A DNA stretch of 64,000 nt from Candidatus Barnesiella excrementigallinarum. GTDB taxonomy: Bacteria > Bacteroidota > Bacteroidia > Bacteroidales > Barnesiellaceae. The notes under the pieces were generated by a model. It did no database searches. It saw nothing but the letters and a program-made list of their open reading frames with translations, and was not told the origin of the DNA. Below, piece after piece: positions 34,922-44,102 of this stretch; position 1 is the first letter of the stretch; each line of letters begins with the position of its first letter. A program made the translations under genes and the position numbers. The stretch is taken from the NCBI GenBank assembly GCA_019114445.1, contig DXFL01000017.1, positions 1 through 64,000 on the forward strand. The letters run 5' to 3'.

Positions 34922-36421
34922 ATGAAAAAACTGTTACACATCGCATTATTCCTGCTCATAGGATTATCCTTACAGGCGGCAAACTATACGTGCCAGACCA
35001 ATGCGGGTGAATTGCGCATACACATCAAAGAGGGAAGCAGCACCATCACCCACCTAACCATTACAGGGCAACTCGACGGACGCGACTTCTCCTTCATCAA
35101 CGACTCGTTGAGCCATCTCGTGGAAATAAACCTGAAAGGCTGCACAATAACGGCATTCGAAAGTCGCGACGCCTATCTCGGCAATCAAACCAAGTTCGAA
35201 GCGAATGCCATTCCGGCAAACACATTCTTCGGATTTAGTGAGCTTTCGGCCATACAACTACCGAAAAATACCCGAAAAATAGGCGATTATGCCTTTGCCG
35301 GCTGCGAGAACTTACAAACCATCGACTGGGGATCGTCGTTACAAGAGGTCGGGAGTTTTTCCTTCTGCGATTGCGCCAAACTCAACGCGCCACTCCCGAA
35401 TACGCTCACAAAAATAGGCGAATACGCTTTTAAAGAATGCCTCGCCTATACCACACTCGATTTTTCACAGTCTACCCTTCGGGAAATAGGGAGCCACGCA
35501 TTCCTCAACTGTACCGGAATAAGCTCCATAACCTTCCCCATTACCCTACAAAGCCTCGGTGCAAAAACTTTTGCAGGGTGCTCGTCGCTCACAGCCCTAT
35601 CGTTACCTCTCTCGTTAGACACCATCGGCGAAGGCTGTTTTGCCTACTGTACCAAACTTGCCGAGGTATCGATGAAACGCACATTGCTCACATCACTGCC
35701 TCCTTACCTGTTCGACCATTGTTCGAGCCTCACATCGCTTCATGCGCCCTTAGCTCTTACCGAAATAGGCGAAGGAGCTTTCTACTATTGCACGGCACTG
35801 ACGAGCTGCGTCCTGCCAAAATCGCTCAAACGTATCGGCGATTACGCCTTTGCCGGCTGTTCATGGCTGGTTAAGTTGTCGTTCCTACCCGAAGGGTTGC
35901 AATACATCGGCCGATGGCCTTTCTACGGTATGCGTATGCTCTTCTCGGCCCAAATACCTTCAACTGTCCAAGAGATAGGCGACCACGCATTCGACAGTTG
36001 CACCAGATTATACACCATAATGGCCTACCCGACAGAACCGCCCCTATTGGGCGAGGCGGTATTCGAAAACGTCCCGCAAAGCGAATGTTTTTTGGGTGTC
36101 CCCGACGATAGCCGATCGCTCTATTTGAACGCCCCGCAATGGAAAGAATTCAACATTTGCAACATATCGGGGAAAGACGAGATAGAAACCGACCCTCAAC
36201 TGCTCGCCTATTTCGAACACGCGACGCTCATCGTCAAGGCCGACGAGCCTTTGACAAACATCGCCCTTTTCACCATCGACGGGCGCATGATATACCGGCA
36301 ACAAGGTGAAACTACCGAAACCGCAATAGAAACGCAAGCCTATCCCGGAAAAATATTCATCTTGTCCGTTCAACTGAAATCGGGAGAATACCGCCATTTG
36401 AAATTGGGAAGGACCAACTAA
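34922..36421 (+). CDS. BspA-like leucine-rich-repeat surface protein with T9SS-like tail
   Basis: A 499-residue exported protein. Signal peptide 1-18 (LLHIALFLLIGLSLQAA). From about residue 75 to 400 it consists of LRR_5/BspA-type repeats with the rhythm IG.YAF.GC..L..I.LP, about ten or eleven copies. The last ~70 residues (PLTNIALFTIDGRMIYRQQGE...GKIFILSVQLKSG) look like a T9SS sorting domain. BspA relatives mediate binding to host proteins or other bacteria. The start at 34922 is fixed by the promoter position and by the signal peptide. Confidence 0.85.
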   Translation: MKKLLHIALFLLIGLSLQAANYTCQTNAGELRIHIKEGSSTITHLTITGQLDGRDFSFINDSLSHLVEINLKGCTITAFESRDAYLGNQTKFEANAIPANTFFGFSELSAIQLPKNTRKIGDYAFAGCENLQTIDWGSSLQEVGSFSFCDCAKLNAPLPNTLTKIGEYAFKECLAYTTLDFSQSTLREIGSHAFLNCTGISSITFPITLQSLGAKTFAGCSSLTALSLPLSLDTIGEGCFAYCTKLAEVSMKRTLLTSLPPYLFDHCSSLTSLHAPLALTEIGEGAFYYCTALTSCVLPKSLKRIGDYAFAGCSWLVKLSFLPEGLQYIGRWPFYGMRMLFSAQIPSTVQEIGDHAFDSCTRLYTIMAYPTEPPLLGEAVFENVPQSECFLGVPDDSRSLYLNAPQWKEFNICNISGKDEIETDPQLLAYFEHATLIVKADEPLTNIALFTIDGRMIYRQQGETTETAIETQAYPGKIFILSVQLKSGEYRHLKLGRTN

Positions 36422-36445
36422 CCCCAAACGACACAAACACTGGCT

Positions 36446-37222
36446 ATGGGAAAAAACAAACTGAAAAAATTCGACGATCTGCAAGAGTACCCGCACGTGT
36501 TTCAATACCCTTTCGCTGCCTTACAGGAAAAGGGATTCGAAATGCAAGGCAAGTGGGGCGAACTGTTTTTCAAAAACGATAACCCCATTGTTCTCGAATT
36601 GGGTTGCGGAAAAGGAGAATATGCCGTGGGACTTGCCAAACGGTTCCCTCAAAAGAACTTTATCGGTATCGACATTAAAGGAGCCCGTATGTGGAGTGGT
36701 GCCAAACAGGCTCTCGAAGAGGGGATCAAGAACGTAGCCTTCCTCCGCACCCACATCGAATTGATAGACCGCTTTTTCGCTCCGGGCGAAGTGTCCGAAA
36801 TATGGATCACCTTCCCCGACCCACAGATGAAAAAGGTGCGCAAACGGCTCACCTCCACCCGGTTTATGCAACTGTATCAACAGATACTGTCGCCCAACGG
36901 ACTGATTCACTTGAAAAGCGACAGTCCTTTCATGTACACCTATACCTGCGAAATGGCCAAAGCCAACCATTATCCGGTAGAAATCGCCACCAACGACCTC
37001 TACCATTCGGGGATAGCCGACGACATACTCGAAATTAAAACCTTTTACGAACAACAATGGCTCGAACGGGGCATGAACATCAAATACATTCGGTTCGTAT
37101 GCCAGCCCCGTGAACAATTTATCGAACCCGACGTTGATATTCCCTACGACACCTACCGGAGTTTCAACCGGGGGAAACGCAGCGGCAAACAAAGCAGCCA
37201 AGACAACACGACACTAAATTAA
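36446..37222 (+). CDS. trmB: tRNA (guanine-N7-)-methyltransferase
   Basis: A 258-residue SAM-dependent enzyme that makes m7G46 in the variable loop of tRNA. Family motifs: [19 protein letters not shown] (SAM binding), [37 protein letters not shown], and [11 protein letters not shown]. The N-terminal extension of about 45 residues is typical in Bacteroidetes. It starts 24 bases after the BspA-like gene and ends 9 bases before the Mrp gene. Confidence 0.95.
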   Translation: MGKNKLKKFDDLQEYPHVFQYPFAALQEKGFEMQGKWGELFFKNDNPIVLELGCGKGEYAVGLAKRFPQKNFIGIDIKGARMWSGAKQALEEGIKNVAFLRTHIELIDRFFAPGEVSEIWITFPDPQMKKVRKRLTSTRFMQLYQQILSPNGLIHLKSDSPFMYTYTCEMAKANHYPVEIATNDLYHSGIADDILEIKTFYEQQWLERGMNIKYIRFVCQPREQFIEPDVDIPYDTYRSFNRGKRSGKQSSQDNTTLN

Positions 37223-37231
37223 CTTTACGAT

Positions 37232-38338
37232 ATGCAACTATATCCTAAACTCATACTCGATGCACTCGCCACAGTGCGCTATCCCGGAAACGGGAAAGAC
37301 CTTGTCGCCAACGGCATGATCGAAGACGACATTCGTATCGACGGCAACAAGGTGAGTTTTTCCATCATCTTCGACAAGCCCAACGACCCCTTTATCCGTT
37401 CGGTCGTAAAAGCTGCCGAAACAGCCATACTCACCTTCGTCAGCCCCGAAGTGGAAATAAAAGGGAACATTGCCGTCAAGGCTAAACAGATAGCCCGTCC
37501 GAACCCCGAAAACCCGTTGCCCGGCGTGAAAAACATCATTGCCGTATCGTCGGGAAAAGGCGGTGTAGGCAAGTCGACCATTGCGTCCAACTTAGCAGTG
37601 GCATTGGCCCGGCTGGGCTACAAAGTGGGATTGTTGGACGCCGATATCTTCGGTCCCTCGGCTCCTACGATGTTCGACATCGAAGATACCGATGTGTATA
37701 GCGAGCGTATCGACGGGCGCGACCTTATCATTCCCGTCGAACGATACGGCGTAAAAATCCTCTCCATCGGCTTTTTCGTTCGCAAAAACGACGCCGTCCT
37801 TTGGCGCGGCGGCATGGCAAGCAACGCCCTGAAACAGCTCATCACCGACGCAGCTTGGGGCGAACTCGACTATTTCGTCCTCGACCTGCCGCCCGGAACC
37901 AGCGACATACACCTCACTTTGGTGCAAACCCTCGCCATCACCGGAGCCATTGTAGTGACTACGCCGCAAAAAGTAGCGTTGGCCGACGCCCGTAAAGGAA
38001 TCAGTATGTTCACCGGCGATAAAGTAAACGTACCCATATTGGGTTTGGTTGAAAACATGAGTTGGTTTACCCCCGCCGAACTTCCCGAAAACAAATACTA
38101 CCTATTCGGTAAAGATGGCGGCAAACGATTGGCCGAAGAGGCTGGCGTGGCTCTGTTGGGGCAGATTCCCATCGTACAGAGCATTTGCGAAAGCGGCGAC
38201 TCCGGTCACCCCGTCGCACTCGACGACTCCATCACCGGCCTGGCATTCAAACGGCTGGCCGAAGCTGTTGTCGAAGCTACCGACGAACGCAATGCCACAA
38301 AGCCCTCTACCCAACGGGTCGAAGTACATAAAGGGTAA
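37232..38338 (+). CDS. Mrp/ApbC-family P-loop ATPase
   Basis: A 368-residue member of the Mrp/NBP35 family, implicated in Fe-S cluster carriage. An N-terminal MIP18/DUF59-like domain (about 1-80) precedes the deviant Walker A ATPase (SSGKGGVGKST, ADIFGPSAP, DLPPGTSD). The stretch after VENMSW reads FTPAELPENKYYLFG, where classical Mrp proteins have a CxxC that bridges a 4Fe-4S cluster between subunits; here those cysteines are missing. The cluster-carrying role is therefore uncertain. Last gene of the plus-strand trmB pair, closed by the 20-base-pair hairpin at 38361. Confidence 0.9.
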   Translation: MQLYPKLILDALATVRYPGNGKDLVANGMIEDDIRIDGNKVSFSIIFDKPNDPFIRSVVKAAETAILTFVSPEVEIKGNIAVKAKQIARPNPENPLPGVKNIIAVSSGKGGVGKSTIASNLAVALARLGYKVGLLDADIFGPSAPTMFDIEDTDVYSERIDGRDLIIPVERYGVKILSIGFFVRKNDAVLWRGGMASNALKQLITDAAWGELDYFVLDLPPGTSDIHLTLVQTLAITGAIVVTTPQKVALADARKGISMFTGDKVNVPILGLVENMSWFTPAELPENKYYLFGKDGGKRLAEEAGVALLGQIPIVQSICESGDSGHPVALDDSITGLAFKRLAEAVVEATDERNATKPSTQRVEVHKG

Positions 38339-38360
38339 TTCCCCTTACACCCTCACCCCA

Positions 38361-38406
38361 TATAGCATAACGGCTGCGAACAGAAATTCGCAGCCGTTAT
38401 GCTATA
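38361..38406. terminator. bidirectional terminator between Mrp and purN
   Basis: TATAGCATAACGGCTGCGAA pairs perfectly with its complement at 38387-38406, a 20-base-pair stem with a 6-base loop, between convergent genes. It has no long T-run but is very stable. Confidence 0.75.
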
Positions 38407-38430
38407 CAAACACCTATGTCTCTTTCGGAT

Positions 38431-39003
38431 TCAGTCCGCCAACAATCGGGTAATCGTCTCGGGATACAGTTGATGTTCAACGGCATGGATAAGCCCGAAC
38501 AACTCATCTATATCATCGCCCTCATAGGGGAATGCCCGTTGGGCAATAATCTTGCCGCCATCGACAGTTTGGTCGACGTAGTGAATCGTCACCCCGAAAA
38601 TCTTCACCCCATACTCCATGGCACGCTCCACTGCGCGGGCTCCCTGAAAAGCGGGAAGCAGCGAAGGGTGTATGTTGATAATACGACCGCCGTAACGCGA
38701 CAACAGCGTATCGGAAATAATACGCATATATCCGGCCAAACAAACCAAATCGACATTACGCTCGTCCAAAAAATCGGCGATGGCACACTCCATCTCGGCC
38801 TTCGAAGGGAACGACTTCGGGTCGAAAGCAAAAGTCTCCACGCCGTGAAGTGCAGCGCGTTCCACAACCCGGGCCGCCGGCTTGTCGCAAACCATCGCGA
38901 CCACATCGGCAGGAACCCGACCCTCCTCGCAAGCTACCGTTATCGCTTCGAAATTACTGCCAGTTCCACTGGCAAATATGGCAATTCGTTTTTTGTGTGA
39001 CAT
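38431..39003 (-). CDS. purN: phosphoribosylglycinamide formyltransferase
   Basis: A 190-residue enzyme of purine synthesis that transfers the formyl group from 10-formyl-THF to GAR. Motifs: IAIFASGTGSNFEAI, LVCLAGYMRIIS, NIHPSLLPAFQGARAVERA (catalytic Asn and His), GVTIHYVDQTVDGGKIIAQ with the catalytic Asp. Full length. It starts 13 bases after the transporter gene ends, so the two are probably co-transcribed. Confidence 0.96.
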   Translation of the reverse strand: MSHKKRIAIFASGTGSNFEAITVACEEGRVPADVVAMVCDKPAARVVERAALHGVETFAFDPKSFPSKAEMECAIADFLDERNVDLVCLAGYMRIISDTLLSRYGGRIINIHPSLLPAFQGARAVERAMEYGVKIFGVTIHYVDQTVDGGKIIAQRAFPYEGDDIDELFGLIHAVEHQLYPETITRLLAD

Positions 39004-39016
39004 GGCTTAAATCTCA

Positions 39017-40882
39017 TTAAAAGGGGAACAACAAAGGTAAAACAAAAATCATAACCACACCCATGATAATCTGTAAAGGCAACCCTACCTTCACATAATC
39101 CATGAATGTGTATTGTCCGGCCGGCATAACCAGCGCATTGGGCGGTGTGGAGAAGGGCGAAGCAAAACACATACTCGCCCCGACGGCGACCGCAAACAGG
39201 AACGGATAGGGACTAACTCCTATCTGTAAGGCCGATTGCATGGCAATAGGCGAAAGCAGAACCGCCGTGGCGGTATTGCTGATAAACATGGTCATCAACG
39301 ATGTGGTGAAATAGATTCCCGCCAAAAGGGCCAACGGGCCAAAACCGCCCAATCCGCTTACCAAACTATTCGATATGTATTCCGATGCTCCTGTCTTTTC
39401 CAGTGCCAACGACATGGGCAACATGGCCGCAATGAGCACTACACTTTCCCAGTTGATGGTCTTATAGGCCGCCTCGACATTCCTGAAACAACCGGTAAGC
39501 ACCATGAGTATGGCCGCAATCATTACAGCCGTAACCGGGGCGACCGGTATCGAGTCGAACACCATCATTACAATCATCAAAAGCATGATCGAGGCTGCAA
39601 CCGGCGCCTTATAATCGAGGGTAACCTTAGCGGCTTCGCTCAACGGCTGCCCCAAGACCACCCAGTCGGAATCCTCCCGGTTCAATCGATCTATATTTTT
39701 CCATGTACCCTGCACCAGCAGCACATCGCCCGAATGCATCTTCACATCTTTCAAGTCGTGCAGGATATACTCGTTCTTCCGGCGTATACCCAACACATTG
39801 ACATTGAACTTCTCCCGAAAGCCCGAATCGCCCACCGTCTGTTTCAACAAGCGCGACGAAGGCATCAACACGATCTCGGCAATGCCGATGTCATAAAAAG
39901 CCATCTCGGAAGAGGAGCCCGGCTTACCGTCTTCGATCGTATGCGAATCGAGCAATTTCAAAGAGTAATGCGACACGAACTCGTTTAACTTCTCGAAATC
40001 GCCCCGCACATAAAGCACATCGCCCGGACGCAACACGGTTCCGGGATCGGCCAATTTCTGATTGACGGTCTTTATCAAACGAGCTTGCGACGAGGTCGTA
40101 CGTCGGACCTCCAAAATATTCAACTGGTACTGTTGCCTGATATTCAATTCGATAATGGTTTTCCCCGCCACTGCCGACTTTTCGGGAATCTGTACCCGAA
40201 ACAGGTTCTCCGAAAGTTGATACTCCTGAGCCAATTCGTTCAACGATTTGCCTCTATTCCTCCGGTCTTTCTTTTCTGTACCCCGTTTCGACAAAAATAT
40301 CTTGCTGAGAGGCATCAATACCACCAGTCCCACCAATATGCACACCAACCCTACCGGCAGGAACGAAAAGAAGGTCAAAGGTTCGAACCCGGCTTGGGTC
40401 AACGCACTTTGAATAACCAAGTTGGGCGGTGTTCCTATCAATGTCATCATACCGCCCATGCTGCTGGCAAAGGCCAAAGGCATGAGCAACCGGCTCGCAT
40501 TGATATGGGCATTGGCCGCCATACTTACCACAATAGGCAACATCAACGCCACCGTTCCGGTATTGCTCACAAAAGCACCTATCGCCGCCGTTACAAGCAT
40601 TACCAGCACAAACAACCGGGTCTCGCTCTTACCGGCCAGTTGCAATATGGTACCGCTTATCATCTTGGCCAGCCCCGTTTGAAAAATCGCACCGCCCACG
40701 ACGAAAAGCCCCACCATCATAATCACCACCGAGTTGGAAAAACCCGACAACGCCTCTTCGGGAGTGAGAATATGAAAGAGCAGCAACAATACCAATGCAC
40801 ACAAAGCCACCACATCGGAACGAATTTTCCCGATAGCAAAAAAGATAGCCGACAGAGCTAAAATAACTAATGTTATAACCAT
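39017..40882 (-). CDS. SLC13/DASS-type transporter with two RCK_C (TrkA-C) domains
   Basis: A 621-residue inner-membrane protein of the ion transporter superfamily (sulfate, dicarboxylate or related anions coupled to Na+ or H+). Two blocks of membrane segments flank a cytoplasmic part (about residues 205-395) holding two TrkA-C domains (SAVAGKTIIELNIRQQ, LRPGDVLYVRGD; HSGDVLLVQGTWKNIDRL), which usually bind regulatory ligands. Substrate-site signatures occur in both halves: SNTGTVALMLPIVVSMA and SNTATAVLLSPIAM. The substrate cannot be named; a sulfate-type role is as likely as dicarboxylate. Confidence 0.88.
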   Translation of the reverse strand: MVITLVILALSAIFFAIGKIRSDVVALCALVLLLLFHILTPEEALSGFSNSVVIMMVGLFVVGGAIFQTGLAKMISGTILQLAGKSETRLFVLVMLVTAAIGAFVSNTGTVALMLPIVVSMAANAHINASRLLMPLAFASSMGGMMTLIGTPPNLVIQSALTQAGFEPLTFFSFLPVGLVCILVGLVVLMPLSKIFLSKRGTEKKDRRNRGKSLNELAQEYQLSENLFRVQIPEKSAVAGKTIIELNIRQQYQLNILEVRRTTSSQARLIKTVNQKLADPGTVLRPGDVLYVRGDFEKLNEFVSHYSLKLLDSHTIEDGKPGSSSEMAFYDIGIAEIVLMPSSRLLKQTVGDSGFREKFNVNVLGIRRKNEYILHDLKDVKMHSGDVLLVQGTWKNIDRLNREDSDWVVLGQPLSEAAKVTLDYKAPVAASIMLLMIVMMVFDSIPVAPVTAVMIAAILMVLTGCFRNVEAAYKTINWESVVLIAAMLPMSLALEKTGASEYISNSLVSGLGGFGPLALLAGIYFTTSLMTMFISNTATAVLLSPIAMQSALQIGVSPYPFLFAVAVGASMCFASPFSTPPNALVMPAGQYTFMDYVKVGLPLQIIMGVVMIFVLPLLFPF

Positions 40883-41035
40883 AATCTCAATTTATAAATC
40901 ATGTTTTTCTCCTCTAACCGAATAACCACAAATTTTGTTCTATGCGATTACACGAGATTGTTTCTTTCGAAAATGATAGGCCATGCACCTCGGCGTTACA
41001 CGAAAAATCGCTGAATCGCTCGCCAAGTCCCTATC
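40883..41035. other. non-coding gap before the transporter gene
   Basis: This spacer presumably carries the minus-strand promoter of the transporter-purN unit. I found no exact TTTG/TAnnTTTG pair in it and no reading frame worth calling. Confidence 0.4.
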
Positions 41036-41085
41036 GTTAAAAACGGCACCCAAAAGGCTGTCCTCACAGTCGTTTTGAGTGCCGT
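41036..41085 (-). terminator. intrinsic terminator of korAB
   Basis: On the minus strand ACGGCACTCAAAACGACTGT pairs imperfectly with ACAGCCTTTTGGGTGCCGT around GAGG, then TTTTTAAC follows. It lies 20 bases after the korB stop. Confidence 0.7.
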
Positions 41086-41105
41086 CCCTTATCGTAAAAA
41101 AAGTC

Positions 41106-42122
41106 TTATTTTACTTCCCAAGTTTCACCCTTCAACAAAAATTCGCGCAACGAAGTGTAAGGAACCTTAGCCGTTACCTCGCTCACCTGTTTGGCAACCT
41201 CTTCGTCGTAGACCGGAGCCTCCACATTGCGTATCACGCCTATGGCCAGCGGCAACTCGTGCCCGTCCATCATGGCCAAACTTTGGTGCAGGAAATTGCT
41301 GGGCGATTTGGCATCGTGTACCAAAATATCGTCGAGGGTCACCCCCTCCTCACCGATGGTCACAGCTTTGAGTTTGTACCCATCGAGAACAAGACCCCGA
41401 TTGTTATCTTTGCCGAAAATCATCTTTTCGCCGTGGCGCAGATGAATGGTACGGTCGGCCCGGAACTCCTTATCGGCCACATAGCTGTGAATATTGTTAT
41501 TGAAAATCACACAGTTTTGCAACAACTCTACCACCGACGTTCCTTTGTGGCGGGCAGCCTCGACCAATACCTCTTGCGAAGTAGCCAAATCGACATCGAG
41601 CGAACGAGCAAAGAAGGTTCCCCGAGCCCCGAATACCAGTTCGGCCGGAATAAAGGGATCTTCTACCGTTCCATAAGGCGACGATTTGGTGACAAACCCG
41701 CGGTCGCTCGTAGGAGAATACTGACCTTTGGTAAGACCATATATCTTGTTATTCATCAAAACCACGTTAATATCGACATTACGGCGCACCGAATGGATAA
41801 AATGGTTACCCCCGATTGCCAAGCAATCGCCATCGCCCGACACCTGCCAAACCGTCAAATCGGGATTAGCGGTCTTTACTCCGGTAGCCACGGCAGCAGC
41901 ACGCCCATGAATGGTATGGAAACCATACGTATTCATATAATACGGCAACCGCGACGAACAACCTATACCCGAAATTACCACTGTTTTATGAGGCGGTATG
42001 CCCAATGTAGCCATAGCCTTTTGCAACACATTTACAATGGCATGGTCGCCGCAACCCGGGCACCAACGCACGTATTGGTCGCTCTTAAAATCTTTGGCTG
42101 TATATTCCTTTTGTTCTTCCAT
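41106..42122 (-). CDS. korB: 2-oxoacid:ferredoxin oxidoreductase, beta subunit (probably 2-oxoglutarate)
   Basis: A 338-residue thiamine-diphosphate-binding subunit. Motifs: RWCPGCGDHAIVNVLQKA, with the conserved Cys-x-x-Cys region, GIGCSSRLPYYMNTYGFHTIHGRAAAVATGVK, and the ThDP/Mg motif SGDGDCLAIGGNHFIHSVRRNVDINVVLMNNKIYGLTKGQYSPTS region. With the alpha subunit it converts 2-oxoglutarate (or a similar oxoacid), CoA and oxidised ferredoxin to the acyl-CoA, CO2 and reduced ferredoxin. It follows korA with a 3-base gap. Confidence 0.93.
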   Translation of the reverse strand: MEEQKEYTAKDFKSDQYVRWCPGCGDHAIVNVLQKAMATLGIPPHKTVVISGIGCSSRLPYYMNTYGFHTIHGRAAAVATGVKTANPDLTVWQVSGDGDCLAIGGNHFIHSVRRNVDINVVLMNNKIYGLTKGQYSPTSDRGFVTKSSPYGTVEDPFIPAELVFGARGTFFARSLDVDLATSQEVLVEAARHKGTSVVELLQNCVIFNNNIHSYVADKEFRADRTIHLRHGEKMIFGKDNNRGLVLDGYKLKAVTIGEEGVTLDDILVHDAKSPSNFLHQSLAMMDGHELPLAIGVIRNVEAPVYDEEVAKQVSEVTAKVPYTSLREFLLKGETWEVK

Positions 42123-42125
42123 TGC

Positions 42126-43970
42126 TTATTCCTCCAATAATTTTGTAAAATGGTCAACCAGTTCGCTCACCATAAACGGTTGTGCCTGAACCTTGTTATA
42201 CCGCAAGAAATTCACTCCCGGAACTTTCCCGGACAGATAGGCGGCAAATTGACCGTTGTTCAACTCGCAAACGACTACCCGCTTGTACCGGCGCAACACC
42301 TCTTCGGTATTGGCGGGCAGAGGATTGATGTAGTTGAAGTGGGCAAAAGCAACCGGTTTGCCTTTTGCCTTCATAGCTTCCACAGCCGAGAACAAATGGC
42401 CGTAAGTACCGCCCCAACCGACAACCAACAAATCGGAATCGGGATCACCTTGTACATTCAACAGGGGTATATCGTTCGCTATATTGTCGACCTTTTGCTG
42501 ACGGGCGCGCACCATCTTCTCGTGGTTGGCCGGGTCGGTAGAGATAGCACTGCTCTTATAATCTTTTTCCAAACCGCCGAGCCGGTGCATAAAGCCCTCC
42601 GTCCCCGGACGAGCCCAATAGCGCACCGCATTGTCGTTGCGATCGTAAGGTTTCCACATTCCCTGTTGCGATGCCATCACATAGTTGGGTTTTATTTCGG
42701 GATACTCGTCCATATCGGGGATACGCCAAGCCGAAGAGCCATTACCGATAAATCCGTCGGTCAACAGAATAACAGGCGTCATGTGTTCCAACGCTATTTT
42801 AGCCGCATTAAACGCCATATCGAAACAGTTGGTCGGTGTCGACGCCGCCACTACAACCACCGGACTTTCGCCATTACGGCCATAAAGAGCCTGCAACAAA
42901 TCGGTCTGCTCGGTCTTGGTAGGCAATCCGGTCGAAGGTCCACCCCGTTGAACATCGATAACCACCAAAGGCAACTCGGCCATCACAGCCAGTCCTATAC
43001 CTTCGCTCTTCAACGCCAAACCGGGCCCCGAAGTAGAGGTCGCCGCCAAATTTCCCGCAAACGATGCACCAATAGCCGTACATACACCGGCAATTTCGTC
43101 CTCTACTTGAATGGCTTTCACGCCCAAATCTTTCCGCTTGGCAAGTTCGTGTAGAATATCGGTGGCCGGGGTAATGGGATAACTGCCCAAGAACAAGGGC
43201 AATCCCGACTTTTCCGAAGCGGCAATCAATCCCCATGCCGTTGCGGTATTGCCGTTTACATCGGTATAAATACCGGGGCGTACCTGTGCCGATTCCACCC
43301 GATAGGTCGAAACCGAAGCGTGTATGTTGTTGCCATAATTGTAGCCGTCGCGCATCACTTTGGCATTGGCCTCATAGATGGCAGGTTTCTTGGCAAACTT
43401 ATTTTTCAACAAATGTTGAGCCTGTTCCAGCGGGCGGTCGAACAACCAGCAGACCAAGCCTAAGGCAAACATATTTTTACACCGTACAATCGACTTGTTG
43501 TCCAAGCCCGAGTCGGCTAACGAATCTTTCACCATTTGTGTGATGGCAACCGGCACAACCTGTGCATGGGATAGCCCCGCCTCTTGAATGGGATCGTCGG
43601 TCTTAAACGCCGCTTTCTCCAAATCGGCTGCACGGAAACTGTCCGAGTCGATAATCACTACCCCGCCCTTCTTCACATATCGGGCATTGGTTTTCAGCGC
43701 CGCCGGATTCATCGCCACCAATACATCGGCCAAATCGCCCGGAGTATGGACTCCGCGGCCTATATGAACTTGAAAACCGGACACACCGCCCAATGTTCCT
43801 TGCGGAGCCCGAATCTCTGCCGGATAGTCGGGGAAGGTAGATATTTCATCGCCGATTCCTGCCGAGACATTGGAAAAAATATTTCCGGCCAACTGCATTC
43901 CGTCACCGGAATCGCCGGAAAATCGTACTACGACTTCTTCCAATACTTTCACTTTTGTCTTTTCTGTCAT
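42126..43970 (-). CDS. korA: 2-oxoacid:ferredoxin oxidoreductase, fused gamma-alpha subunit
   Basis: A 614-residue protein. The first ~190 residues are the gamma domain (VVRFSGDSGDGMQLAGNIFS, DYPAEIRAPQGTLGGVSGFQVHIG), and the rest is the alpha domain with the pyrimidine-binding fold (GSYPITPATDILHELAKRKDLGVKAIQVEDEIAGVCTAIGASFAG region, TSGPGLALKSEG, VDVQRGGPSTGLPTKTEQTDL). The gamma-alpha fusion and absence of a ferredoxin-like delta subunit match the two-subunit enzymes of anaerobic Bacteroidetes, where the enzyme feeds or drains the incomplete TCA pathway. Confidence 0.93.
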   Translation of the reverse strand: MTEKTKVKVLEEVVVRFSGDSGDGMQLAGNIFSNVSAGIGDEISTFPDYPAEIRAPQGTLGGVSGFQVHIGRGVHTPGDLADVLVAMNPAALKTNARYVKKGGVVIIDSDSFRAADLEKAAFKTDDPIQEAGLSHAQVVPVAITQMVKDSLADSGLDNKSIVRCKNMFALGLVCWLFDRPLEQAQHLLKNKFAKKPAIYEANAKVMRDGYNYGNNIHASVSTYRVESAQVRPGIYTDVNGNTATAWGLIAASEKSGLPLFLGSYPITPATDILHELAKRKDLGVKAIQVEDEIAGVCTAIGASFAGNLAATSTSGPGLALKSEGIGLAVMAELPLVVIDVQRGGPSTGLPTKTEQTDLLQALYGRNGESPVVVVAASTPTNCFDMAFNAAKIALEHMTPVILLTDGFIGNGSSAWRIPDMDEYPEIKPNYVMASQQGMWKPYDRNDNAVRYWARPGTEGFMHRLGGLEKDYKSSAISTDPANHEKMVRARQQKVDNIANDIPLLNVQGDPDSDLLVVGWGGTYGHLFSAVEAMKAKGKPVAFAHFNYINPLPANTEEVLRRYKRVVVCELNNGQFAAYLSGKVPGVNFLRYNKVQAQPFMVSELVDHFTKLLEE

Positions 43971-44030
43971 GTTTATCTTACATTTTTAATCCAACATGAG
44001 GTGTTTCAATTCCAATATTGATATTTTGGG

Positions 44031-44062
44031 CAAAGATAATGTTTTTTTGTAAGCATTTGAAA
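44031..44062 (-). promoter_or_regulatory. promoter of korAB
   Basis: On the minus strand TTTC (44059-44062), 20 bases, TATCTTTG (44031-44038). The -7 box is an exact match and the -33 box differs by one base. It lies 60 bases before the korA start. Confidence 0.6.
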
Positions 44063-44102
44063 CATTTTCATAGAAATATGAAAGTAACCCGTAAAGTCGG
44101 AT

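Noticed and set aside
42272-42285. GACTACCCGCTTG string resembling the ECF promoter motif
   Set aside because: It lies inside the korA coding sequence on the opposite strand and has no CTGTC at the right distance.
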